A stretch of DNA of 15,271 nucleotides from NCBI GenBank assembly GCA_011391655.1, contig JAABQE010000022.1, positions 1 to 15,271 of the forward strand, in the 5' to 3' direction. How positions within the stretch are numbered: the stretch's first letter is position 1; each line of letters starts with the position of its first letter. The notes below the pieces were generated by a model. It did no database searches. It was given only the letters and a program-made list of their open reading frames with translations, and was not told the origin of the DNA. Shown here one piece after another: positions 1-6,496 of this stretch. The position numbers and the translations under genes were made by a program. Source of the DNA: Hydrogenophilales bacterium. Its GTDB lineage: Bacteria > Pseudomonadota > Gammaproteobacteria > Burkholderiales > Thiobacillaceae.

Positions 1-859
1 GGCGGTCAATGTTGATGCGGGCGACCCGGTTAAAGCCGGTGCGATCATCGTTCGCCTGTCGGCACAGGAGTTGACTTCCGCGGTTGAAAGCAGCCAGGCA
101 CAAGTCGCGCAGGCCAACGCCACCCTGACTAACGCACGCGCCCATTTCGAACGTCAACAGCAACTCTTCAAGCAGAAATTCATTAGCCAGGCCGCACTGG
201 ATCGTGCCCGCGCCGAGTTCCGCGCAGCCGAAGCCGCCGCACGTGCGGCCACTGCCGGCGTGGGGCAGTCTGCCGCACTCAGTGGCTACACCACCATCAC
301 CGCACCGCTGTCTGGCGTTGTGGCCGCCCGCCACGTGGAAGCGGGTGAAACGGTCAGCCCCGGCAAACCGCTGATGACCCTGTTTGACCCCAGGCAGATG
401 CGGGTAATCGCCAACATTCCGCAATCCAGGCTGGCCGAGGTAAAAGCCGCCCCACACGTTGCGATCGAAATCCCCTCGATCAAGCAGTGGATCGACGCTG
501 CGAGCATCACCGTGCTGCCAGCCGCCGATGCGGCCACCCACACCACGCTGATACGCATTAATCTGCCGGCCAATCTGCCAGGCGTGATCCCCGGCATGTT
601 CGCGCGCGCCCATTTTTCGACGGGTAGCGTGCGCACGCTGACCATTCCAGCCAGCGCGGTGGTGCGCCGCTCCGAAATCACGGCCGTATACACCGTCAAG
701 CAGAACACGGTCAGCCTGCGGCAGGTGCGTCTGGGCACTCCGACACCGCGCGGGCAGGTGGCTGTGCTGGCTGGCCTGGACGCGGGCGAGATCATCGCAC
801 TTGAACCGGTCAAGGCGGGCATCTACGCCAAAAGCGCCGCCAACCAGCCCGCCCGGTAA
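1..859 (+). CDS. RND efflux periplasmic adaptor (membrane fusion protein), 3' part
   Basis: This is the C-terminal part (about 285 residues, read in frame from base 2) of a periplasmic adaptor that links an RND pump to an outer-membrane channel. The start codon lies before the window. The first visible residues look like a half-lipoyl segment (VNVDAGDPVKAGAIIV). They are followed by an alpha-helical hairpin rich in Ala, Gln and Arg (about bases 71-270), then the second lipoyl half (TITAPLSGVVAARHVEAGE) and beta-barrel and membrane-proximal regions. This order is typical of the HlyD/AcrA family. The stop at 857-859 is 13 nt before the RND pump start, so the two are almost surely co-transcribed. 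The substrate cannot be told from the sequence, and no TolC-like gene is in the window. Confidence 0.93.
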   Translation, partial: AVNVDAGDPVKAGAIIVRLSAQELTSAVESSQAQVAQANATLTNARAHFERQQQLFKQKFISQAALDRARAEFRAAEAAARAATAGVGQSAALSGYTTITAPLSGVVAARHVEAGETVSPGKPLMTLFDPRQMRVIANIPQSRLAEVKAAPHVAIEIPSIKQWIDAASITVLPAADAATHTTLIRINLPANLPGVIPGMFARAHFSTGSVRTLTIPASAVVRRSEITAVYTVKQNTVSLRQVRLGTPTPRGQVAVLAGLDAGEIIALEPVKAGIYAKSAANQPAR

Positions 860-872
860 TCAGGAGCCTCGC

Positions 873-3800
873 ATGGGATTCTCCGGACGCGTCGCGCGCT
901 TCTTCCTCACCTCCCAACTCACTCCTTTGATAGCATTGATCGCAGCGCTGCTGGGGCTGTTTGCCATTCTGGTCACGCCACGCGAAGAGGAACCCCAGAT
1001 CAACGTGACCATGGCCAACGTGTTCATCCCGTTCCCCGGGGCGTCGGCGAAGGATGTGGAAGCGCTGGTGGCCACCCCGGCCGAGCAGGTGCTGTCGCAG
1101 ATCGCCGGCATCGAACACATTTATTCGGTTTCCAAGCCCGGCATGGCGGTGCTGACCGTGCAATATCTGGTGGGACAGGATCGTACGCAGGCGCTGGTGC
1201 GGCTATACGACGCCATCCAGGCCAACCGCGACTGGGTGCCGCCTGAACTCGGCGTCGGCGAACCCATCATCAAGCCGCTCGGCATCGACGACGTGCCGAT
1301 TGTGACCGTCACCTTGTGGACGCGCGACCCGGCACGCGGCGCCTATGAACTGGAGCAGACCGCACATACCGCTGAAATCGAGCTGAAACGCATCGCAGGC
1401 ACCCGCGAAGTCAGCACCGTCGGCGGCCCCGGCGCAGCGGTGCGGGTGCTGCTGGATCCCGACCGCATGACCGCGTTCGGCATCTCGGCCCAGGATATCC
1501 GCGCGGCCTTGCAAACCGCGAACACGGCGCACCCTGCAGGCGCGCTGGTATCGAACAACCAGGAAATCCTCGTGCAAACAGGCATTTTTCTGGGCGGGGC
1601 TGAAGACGTCAAACAGCTGGTGGTCGGCGTTGCGCGGGGCCGTCCGGTCTTCATCAGCGATGTTGCCAATGTCGTGGAAGGCCCCGACCTGCCAGTGAAC
1701 TACGTCTGGCATGGCGTGGGCGCAGGTGGTACACACCAGGCCGACACGGGCCAGACCTACCCGGCCGTGACGCTGGCAGTTTCCAAGAAACCGGGTGAAA
1801 ACGCGGTCGACGTCGCGGAAAAAGTCATCGCCCGGGTCAACGCCCTGCAAAACAGCGTATTGCCGGAAGGCATCGAAGTCAGCATCACCCGAAACTACGG
1901 CGCGACCGCCGACGACAAGGCCAAGAAGCTGATCCAGAAGCTGATCTTCGCCACCGCCTCGGTGGTGTTGCTGGTGTTGTTTACGATAGGCAAGCGCGAA
2001 GCGCTGATCGTCGGCGCAGCGGTATTGCTGACGCTGGCAGCCACCTTGTTCGCCTCGTGGGCGTGGGGTTTCACCCTCAACCGGGTGTCGCTGTTCGCGC
2101 TGATTTTTTCGATCGGCATCCTGGTCGACGATGCCATCGTGGTGGTGGAAAACATTCATCGCCGCATGAATCTCGATCACGACGGCCTCGAAGCCATCAT
2201 TCCGCGTGCGGTGGACGAGGTCGGCGGCCCCACCATCCTCGCCACGCTCACCGTGATCGCCGCATTGCTGCCGATGGCCTTCGTCTCCGGCCTGATGGGG
2301 CCCTACATGAGCCCGATCCCGATCAACGCCTCGATCGGCATGCTGATCTCACTGGCCATTGCCTTCATCGTCACCCCGTGGCTGGCGTTGAAACTGATCA
2401 AACAGGACGCGCACGCCGCTCCTGCTGGCGACACCAAGCTGGTCAATCTGTTCCGCACCCGCCTCACGCCTTTTCTGCGCGGCCACACCGGCAAGGGTGC
2501 ACGCCACAAGCTGTGGCTGGCAATTGCGCTGGCCATTCTGGTTTCGGTTGCCCTGCCCGCATTCAAGCTGGTCATTCTAAAAATGCTGCCGTTCGACAAC
2601 AAGTCGGAATTCCAGATCATTGTCGACATGCCGGTCGGTACACCACTGGAAAAAACGGCCCAGGTCTTGAGCGAAATGGGTACGGCTGTCGCCACCACGC
2701 CAGAAGTCACCGATTACCAGGCTTATGCCGGCACAGCCGCACCGATCAACTTCAATGGCCTGGTGCGACAGTATTACCTGCGTTCCGGCCCCGAGGTCGG
2801 CGACCTGCAAGTCAATCTGGTTGACAAGCATGACCGCACACGCAAAAGCCACGAGATTGCGCAGGCGCTGCGCCCCGCGGTCGAAGCGATCGCCAAAAAA
2901 TACGGCGCCGACGTCAAGGTGGTCGAGGTGCCGCCCGGCCCGCCCGTGATGTCGCCCATCGTTGCCGAAATCTACGGCCCCGATTACGACGCGCAAATCG
3001 CCGTCGCCAAGCAGGTTCGCGGCGTCTTCGAGGCGACCCCCAACCTGGTCGCCGTCGACGACACGGTAGAGGACGATGCCCGCCGTCTGGTGCTGCATGT
3101 ATTGAAAAGCAAGGCAGCGCTGGCGGGCGTCACGCAGCAGGACATCGTCGCGGCGATGAAGATGGGGCTGGCGGGCGAAAACATCACCCCCATCCACGGC
3201 AGCGGCGCCAAATACGAAATTCCGGTGCGCATCACCCTGCCGCCGGAACAGCAGTCCGGGATTGACCACCTGCTGAAGCTCACCGTGCGTGGCAACAATG
3301 GGCGGCTGATCCCGCTGTCCGAACTGGTGGAGGTGATGCCGAGCACACGCGAAAAAACCATTTACCACAAGGACCTGCTGCCGGTGGTATTCGTGGTGGG
3401 CGACACCGGCGGCAAGCTGGATTCACCGCTGTACGGCCTGTTCGAGATGCGTAGCGCCTTATCCGGCAAAGCGCTGAAAGAAGGCGGCACGCTGACCGAA
3501 TACTTCATCCGCCAGCCCGACGATCCCTATGCCGGATTCAGCCTGAAATGGGACGGCGAATGGCAGGTCACCTATGAGACCTTCCGCGACATGGGACTGG
3601 CCTATGCGTTCGGGCTGATGCTGATTTACATCCTGGTGGTGGCGCAATTCAAGAGCTATCTGACGCCGCTCATCATCATGGCGCCGATTCCGCTCACGAT
3701 CATCGGCGTAATGCCCGGCCACGCCCTGCTTGGCACGCAATTCACCGCCACCTCGATGATCGGCATGATCGCGCTGGCCGGCATCATCGTGCGCAACTCC

Positions 3801-4091
3801 ATCCTGCTGGTCGATTTCATCAACCAGCAAGTCACTGAGGGCATGGACTTTCAGGAAGCCGTGATCCAGGCCGGCGCCACCCGCGCCAAACCCATCGTGC
3901 TGACGGGCGCGGCTGCCATGATGGGGGCGTTTTTCATCCTCGACGACCCGATTTTTTCCGGACTCGCGGTATCCTTGATATTCGGCATCTTCGTCTCCAC
4001 CTTGCTGACACTGGTGGTCATTCCGGTGCTGTATTACGCCGCCAATTTCCGCAAACATTCGTCATCCCAGGAGTTTCCCCATGACCATTGA
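873..4091 (+). CDS. RND family efflux pump, inner-membrane permease
   Basis: A 1072-residue proton-driven RND transporter of the AcrB superfamily (AcrB is 1049). The chosen start is ATG 873, with AGGAG at 862-866; an in-frame extension upstream overlaps the adaptor gene and lacks such a site. Visible marks are TM1 followed by TPREEEPQINV, the porter motif FPGASAKDVEALV, the TM4 proton-relay pair Asp419-Asp420 (ILVDDAIVVVENIHRRM), and the TM10 motif GIIVRNSILLVDF. At the place of AcrB Lys940 this last motif carries Arg974. The two-fold repeat is complete, with large periplasmic loops after TM1 and TM7, so the gene looks intact. It overlaps the next gene by 11 nt. It is not a CusA-type metal pump by its TM4 motif. 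The substrate is unknown; the sulfur-transfer genes downstream make a sulfur or thiol compound a possibility only. Confidence 0.95.
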   Translation: MGFSGRVARFFLTSQLTPLIALIAALLGLFAILVTPREEEPQINVTMANVFIPFPGASAKDVEALVATPAEQVLSQIAGIEHIYSVSKPGMAVLTVQYLVGQDRTQALVRLYDAIQANRDWVPPELGVGEPIIKPLGIDDVPIVTVTLWTRDPARGAYELEQTAHTAEIELKRIAGTREVSTVGGPGAAVRVLLDPDRMTAFGISAQDIRAALQTANTAHPAGALVSNNQEILVQTGIFLGGAEDVKQLVVGVARGRPVFISDVANVVEGPDLPVNYVWHGVGAGGTHQADTGQTYPAVTLAVSKKPGENAVDVAEKVIARVNALQNSVLPEGIEVSITRNYGATADDKAKKLIQKLIFATASVVLLVLFTIGKREALIVGAAVLLTLAATLFASWAWGFTLNRVSLFALIFSIGILVDDAIVVVENIHRRMNLDHDGLEAIIPRAVDEVGGPTILATLTVIAALLPMAFVSGLMGPYMSPIPINASIGMLISLAIAFIVTPWLALKLIKQDAHAAPAGDTKLVNLFRTRLTPFLRGHTGKGARHKLWLAIALAILVSVALPAFKLVILKMLPFDNKSEFQIIVDMPVGTPLEKTAQVLSEMGTAVATTPEVTDYQAYAGTAAPINFNGLVRQYYLRSGPEVGDLQVNLVDKHDRTRKSHEIAQALRPAVEAIAKKYGADVKVVEVPPGPPVMSPIVAEIYGPDYDAQIAVAKQVRGVFEATPNLVAVDDTVEDDARRLVLHVLKSKAALAGVTQQDIVAAMKMGLAGENITPIHGSGAKYEIPVRITLPPEQQSGIDHLLKLTVRGNNGRLIPLSELVEVMPSTREKTIYHKDLLPVVFVVGDTGGKLDSPLYGLFEMRSALSGKALKEGGTLTEYFIRQPDDPYAGFSLKWDGEWQVTYETFRDMGLAYAFGLMLIYILVVAQFKSYLTPLIIMAPIPLTIIGVMPGHALLGTQFTATSMIGMIALAGIIVRNSILLVDFINQQVTEGMDFQEAVIQAGATRAKPIVLTGAAAMMGAFFILDDPIFSGLAVSLIFGIFVSTLLTLVVIPVLYYAANFRKHSSSQEFPHDH

Positions 4092-4290
4092 GCGCATCGT
4101 TGCGGGCTTTTTCATCCTGCTATCGCTGGCGCTGGCCCACTTTTACGGCAGCGTCGACCTGACCCAGGCTTCCTGGCTGTGGTTCACCGCGTTTGTCAGT
4201 TTCAACCTGTTCCAGTCCGGCATCACACGTTTCTGTCCCATGGACGCCATGCTGAAAAAAGCCGGTGTCAAACCAGGCTGCGGCCTCTAA
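4081..4290 (+). CDS. DUF2892 (YgaP-like transmembrane) protein
   Basis: A 69-residue membrane protein with two hydrophobic segments (about residues 7-22 and 30-48), followed by the family signature NLFQSGITRFCPMDAMLKKAG. DUF2892 matches the C-terminal membrane hairpin of E. coli YgaP, where it is fused to a rhodanese. Here the two parts are separate neighbouring genes. Cys52 (in FCP) and Cys67 (three residues from the C-terminus, PGCGL) are the only cysteines and might handle sulfur, but this is inference. The start ATG 4081 has AGGAG at 4069-4073 and lies inside the 3' end of the pump gene, which suggests translational coupling. The rhodanese gene follows after 12 nt. Confidence 0.88.
   Translation: MTIERIVAGFFILLSLALAHFYGSVDLTQASWLWFTAFVSFNLFQSGITRFCPMDAMLKKAGVKPGCGL
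4248..4265 (+). repeat. 18-nt direct repeat, copy 1 (in DUF2892 gene)
   Basis: CATGCTGAAAAAAGCCGG is found here and again at 4626-4643 in the adjacent rhodanese gene. Both copies are in the coding frame and encode MLKKAG. The six-A run is a possible slippage site. It may be chance from similar peptides. Confidence 0.6.
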
Positions 4291-4302
4291 GCGAGAATAT
4301 TT

Positions 4303-4716
4303 ATGGATATGCAATTTATCGAAGACAACTGGATGCTTGCGTCCCTGGCGCTGGCCTCCGGCGCCATGCTGGCCTGGTCGTTCATCGGCAGCAAATTGTC
4401 CGGCGTCGAGCACGCCGACACGCTGAAAGCCACCCGGCTCTACAACGATGACGCCCTGGTGCTGGATGTGCGCGAAGACAAGGAATTCGCTGCGGGCCAC
4501 ATCCCCAAAGCCAAGCATATTCCGTTGGGACAACTGGCCAACCGCATCAAGGAACTCGAGAAATTCAAGGGCAAGCCGGTTTTGGTCACCTGCCGCAGCG
4601 GCCAGCGCTCGGCGCGCGCCTGCGGCATGCTGAAAAAAGCCGGCTTCGAGACCGTCTACAACCAGGCCGGCGGCATCATCGCGTGGGAACGCGCCAACCT
4701 GCCCACCACCAAGTAA
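4303..4716 (+). CDS. Membrane-anchored single-domain rhodanese (sulfurtransferase)
   Basis: A 137-residue protein with one N-terminal membrane segment (about residues 10-28) and a single rhodanese domain (about 38-135). The domain shows LDVREDKEFAAGHIPKAKHIP, the active loop CRSGQRS with catalytic Cys97, and the C-terminal GGIIAWE motif. Rhodaneses carry sulfane sulfur as a persulfide on this Cys and pass it to thiols, cyanide or partner proteins. The six-residue loop fits a GlpE/PspE-like single-domain enzyme. The start is ATG 4303 (a second ATG at 4309 is also possible); no strong ribosome site is seen, only GCGAGA at 4291-4296. Which side of the membrane the domain faces is not clear: the segment lacks a cleavage site, so it acts as an anchor. 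With the DUF2892 protein it resembles a split YgaP. Confidence 0.92.
   Translation: MDMQFIEDNWMLASLALASGAMLAWSFIGSKLSGVEHADTLKATRLYNDDALVLDVREDKEFAAGHIPKAKHIPLGQLANRIKELEKFKGKPVLVTCRSGQRSARACGMLKKAGFETVYNQAGGIIAWERANLPTTK
4626..4643 (+). repeat. 18-nt direct repeat, copy 2 (in rhodanese gene)
   Basis: Exact copy of the sequence at 4248-4265. It encodes the helix MLKKAG that follows the rhodanese active loop, a common sequence there in single-domain rhodaneses. Confidence 0.6.
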
Positions 4717-4751
4717 TCCGTCCCCCACCCCCCATCCGAAAAGGAGCCACC

Positions 4752-5012
4752 ATGGCCAAAGTCGTAATGTATTGCACCGCCGTTTGCCCCTATTGCGTCT
4801 CTGCCGAGCGTTTGCTCAAGAGCCGCGGTGTCACCGAGATCGAAAAAATCCGCATCGATCTCGACCCGGCGAAACAGGAGGAAATGATCGCCCGCAGCGG
4901 CCGCCGCACCGTGCCGCAGGTATTCATTGGCGACACCCACGTCGGCGGCTTCGACGACACCGCTGCGCTGGATGCGGCAGGCGGGCTGGTTCCGCTGCTC
5001 GCCAGCGCTTGA
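4752..5012 (+). CDS. grxC: Glutaredoxin 3 (GrxC type)
   Basis: An 86-residue dithiol glutaredoxin. It reduces disulfides and glutathione-protein mixed disulfides with electrons from glutathione. The active site is Cys12-Pro-Tyr-Cys15; the cis-Pro motif TVPQVFIGDTHVGGFDD binds glutathione. The length matches the GrxC family (about 83-90). The start is ATG 4752 with a perfect AAGGAG at 4740-4745; a longer in-frame reading from 4683 would overlap the rhodanese gene and is not needed. It lies 35 nt after the rhodanese. Reduction of rhodanese persulfide or of glutathione persulfide is a reasonable shared task but is inferred. Its substrate glutathione is made by gshA and gshB further right. Confidence 0.93.
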   Translation: MAKVVMYCTAVCPYCVSAERLLKSRGVTEIEKIRIDLDPAKQEEMIARSGRRTVPQVFIGDTHVGGFDDTAALDAAGGLVPLLASA

Positions 5013-5034
5013 TTTTCCGACGCGCGTCACCATC

Positions 5035-5059
5035 TTGAGGCGACGATCATTCGCCTCAA
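5035..5059 (+). promoter_or_regulatory. Perfect 9-bp hairpin / inverted repeat touching the trxC ribosome site
   Basis: TTGAGGCGA (5035-5043) and TCGCCTCAA (5051-5059) are exact reverse complements around a 7-nt loop (CGATCAT). The last two bases of the right arm are the first two of the AAGGAG ribosome site (5058-5063) of trxC. No T-run follows, so it is not a normal intrinsic terminator. It could be a translation-control hairpin, an mRNA stabiliser for the genes before it, or a dimeric regulator's operator. Confidence 0.6.
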
Positions 5060-5068
5060 GGAGTCCTG

Positions 5069-5497
5069 ATGGAACTTGCCTGCCCCCACTGCCTCGCGCT
5101 CAATCGTGTACCGGACGAACGCCTGGCCGATGCCCCTAAATGCGGCCAATGCGGCGCGCTGCTCTTGCCCGGCAAACCGGTCGACCTCAACGCCAGCAAT
5201 TTTGACCGCTTTATCGCCAGGGCCGGCCTGCCGGTGCTGGTCGATTTCTGGGCCGACTGGTGCGGCCCCTGCAAAATGATGGCGCCGATATTCCAGCAGG
5301 TTGCCGCCGAAATGGGCACACGGGTGCGCTTTGCCAAGGTCGATACCGAAGCGAATTCGCAGGTTTCCATGCGCCACCACATCAAAGGCATCCCCAGCCT
5401 GATCCTGTTCAAGAACGGCGCCGAAGTGGCGCGCACCTCGGGCGCGATGGAAGCGCATGCACTGAAACGCTGGCTGGCATCGCAAGGCATTCAATAA
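5069..5497 (+). CDS. trxC: Thioredoxin 2 (TrxC type, zinc-ribbon thioredoxin)
   Basis: A 142-residue thioredoxin with an extra N-terminal zinc ribbon: Cys5-X2-Cys8 and Cys25-X2-Cys28. The thioredoxin fold follows, with FWADWCGPCKMMAP (active Cys65 and Cys68) and the cis-Pro motif KGIPSL. Zinc ribbon plus thioredoxin is the architecture of E. coli TrxC (139 residues), a cytoplasmic disulfide reductase tied to oxidative stress. The start is ATG 5069 with AAGGAG at 5058-5063. Four ribbon cysteines and both active cysteines are intact. It follows grxC by 56 nt, and that gap holds a 9-bp hairpin which may affect its translation. It ends before an intrinsic terminator at 5533. Confidence 0.94.
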   Translation: MELACPHCLALNRVPDERLADAPKCGQCGALLLPGKPVDLNASNFDRFIARAGLPVLVDFWADWCGPCKMMAPIFQQVAAEMGTRVRFAKVDTEANSQVSMRHHIKGIPSLILFKNGAEVARTSGAMEAHALKRWLASQGIQ

Positions 5498-5532
5498 AGG
5501 TGTCTTGAAGCGCGTGTAAAATACGCACCACC

Positions 5533-5555
5533 CCGGAGCGCAGGCTCCGGTTTTT
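5533..5555 (+). terminator. Intrinsic terminator or attenuator between trxC and secB
   Basis: CCGGAGC (5533-5539) pairs with GCTCCGG (5544-5550) across the 4-nt loop GCAG and is followed directly by TTTTT (5551-5555). This is a textbook Rho-independent terminator for the trxC unit. It ends only 18 nt before the secB start. A secB promoter must therefore lie upstream of it (giving an attenuator-like leader) or secB must be read by leak-through. Confidence 0.82.
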
Positions 5556-5573
5556 CTGACCAAGGGAACTATC

Positions 5574-6032
5574 ATGACCGACGCGCAACAGCCTACATTC
5601 AATATCGAAAAACTCTACGTCAAGGACCTGTCGGTGGAAGTGCCCAACGCCCCCGCCATTTACCTGGAACGCGAAGCCCCGCAAATGGAAGTCAACATGT
5701 CAACCGAAAGCCGCGCGCTGGGCGAAGACATGTACAACACCAGCATCACCGTCACCGTCACCGCAAAAATCGGCGACAAAACCATGTTCCTGGTCGAGTG
5801 CACCCAGGGTGGCGTGTTCCGCATCCAGAACGTGCCGCAGGATCAGGTTCCCATGGTGCTAGGCATCGGCTGTCCCAATATCGTGTTTCCGTATCTGCGC
5901 GAGACCGTGTCCGACGTGGTGATCCGCGCCGGCTTCCCGCCCCTGCTGCTGAACCCGGTCAACTTTGAAGCCTTGTTCGCGCAACAGCAGGCCCAGCAGC
6001 AGCAACAGGCTGCCCCCGCACAAACACATTGA
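5574..6032 (+). CDS. secB: Protein-export chaperone SecB
   Basis: A 152-residue homotetrameric chaperone that keeps preproteins unfolded and hands them to SecA for export. Family marks are FNIEKLYVKDLSVEVPNAP at the N-terminus, the central QMEVNMSTES, the strand-rich TSITVTVTAKIGDKTMFLVE, and GIGCPNIVFPYLRETVSDVV..GFPPLLLNPVNFEALF, the most conserved block. The length agrees with E. coli SecB (155). The C-terminal tail after FEALF is a Gln/Ala run (QQQAQQQQQAAPAQTH). The start ATG 5574 has AAGGGA at 5562-5567. The grxC / trxC / secB neighbourhood recalls grxC-secB-gpsA of enterobacteria, here with trxC and an SH3 protein added. Confidence 0.97.
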   Translation: MTDAQQPTFNIEKLYVKDLSVEVPNAPAIYLEREAPQMEVNMSTESRALGEDMYNTSITVTVTAKIGDKTMFLVECTQGGVFRIQNVPQDQVPMVLGIGCPNIVFPYLRETVSDVVIRAGFPPLLLNPVNFEALFAQQQAQQQQQAAPAQTH

Positions 6033-6042
6033 GCCGGGTTTG

Positions 6043-6486
6043 TTGAAGCACGGTTCGCTACTTGCAGCCGGTTTGCTGCTGGCGCTGGCGCACCCTGCCA
6101 GCGCGCTGGAATACCGCAGCACCGGGCGCGCCACCATCCTGTATGACGCGCCCTCCACGGCCGCCGGAAAAATGGCCATTGCAGGCAGCGGCCTGCCGCT
6201 GGAAGTGGTAGTCGATACCGAATCATGGATCAAGGTACGTGACTTCAGCGGCCGCCTGAGCTGGGTCGAGAAATCAGCCCTCGGTGGCGCCAAAAGCATC
6301 ATGATCAAAGCCGAAACCAGCGCCATCCGCAAACAGCCGCGACCCGATGCCGAAGTCGTGATGCGTGCTGCGCGCGGGGTGCTGCTCAGTGTCACCGGCC
6401 CCGCCGACGCGTACGGCTGGCTGCCGGTAAAGCATGCTGACGGCTTCGCCGGCTGGCTGCCCGCGCACGAAGCCTGGGGGCGCTAA
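6043..6486 (+). CDS. Secreted SH3-like domain protein, probable TTG start
   Basis: An open frame with two bacterial SH3-like segments: about residues 22-70 (RATILYDAPS ... WIKVRDFSGRLSWVEKSAL) and about 75-147 (ETSAIRKQP ... YGWLPVKHADGFAGWLPAHEAWG). The only ATG in the frame (5965) lies inside secB and would put non-export sequence before the hydrophobic stretch. Starting at TTG 6043 gives MKHG plus a clean Sec signal (LLAAGLLLALAHPASA, cleavage after residue 21) and a 147-residue protein; TTG 6040 is equally possible. A periplasmic role, perhaps binding the cell wall, is inferred from SH3b domains elsewhere. Genes of this type are known between secB and gpsA in related bacteria. No strong ribosome site is seen; it starts 10 nt after secB and may rely on coupling. 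Confidence 0.8.
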   Translation: MKHGSLLAAGLLLALAHPASALEYRSTGRATILYDAPSTAAGKMAIAGSGLPLEVVVDTESWIKVRDFSGRLSWVEKSALGGAKSIMIKAETSAIRKQPRPDAEVVMRAARGVLLSVTGPADAYGWLPVKHADGFAGWLPAHEAWGR

Positions 6487-6496
6487 AGGCATGGCG

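Noticed and set aside
1203..2180. Long minus-strand open frame (325 codons) opposite the RND pump gene
   Set aside because: Its translation is rich in His, Arg, Gln and Gly with no recognisable domain, as expected for the antisense of a GC-rich gene. The + strand has a full conserved pump here.
5505..5522. TTGAAG and TAAAAT as a -35/-10 promoter pair for secB
   Set aside because: The spacing is 6 nt, far too short for a sigma-70 promoter; only the TAAAAT is kept as a weak possibility.
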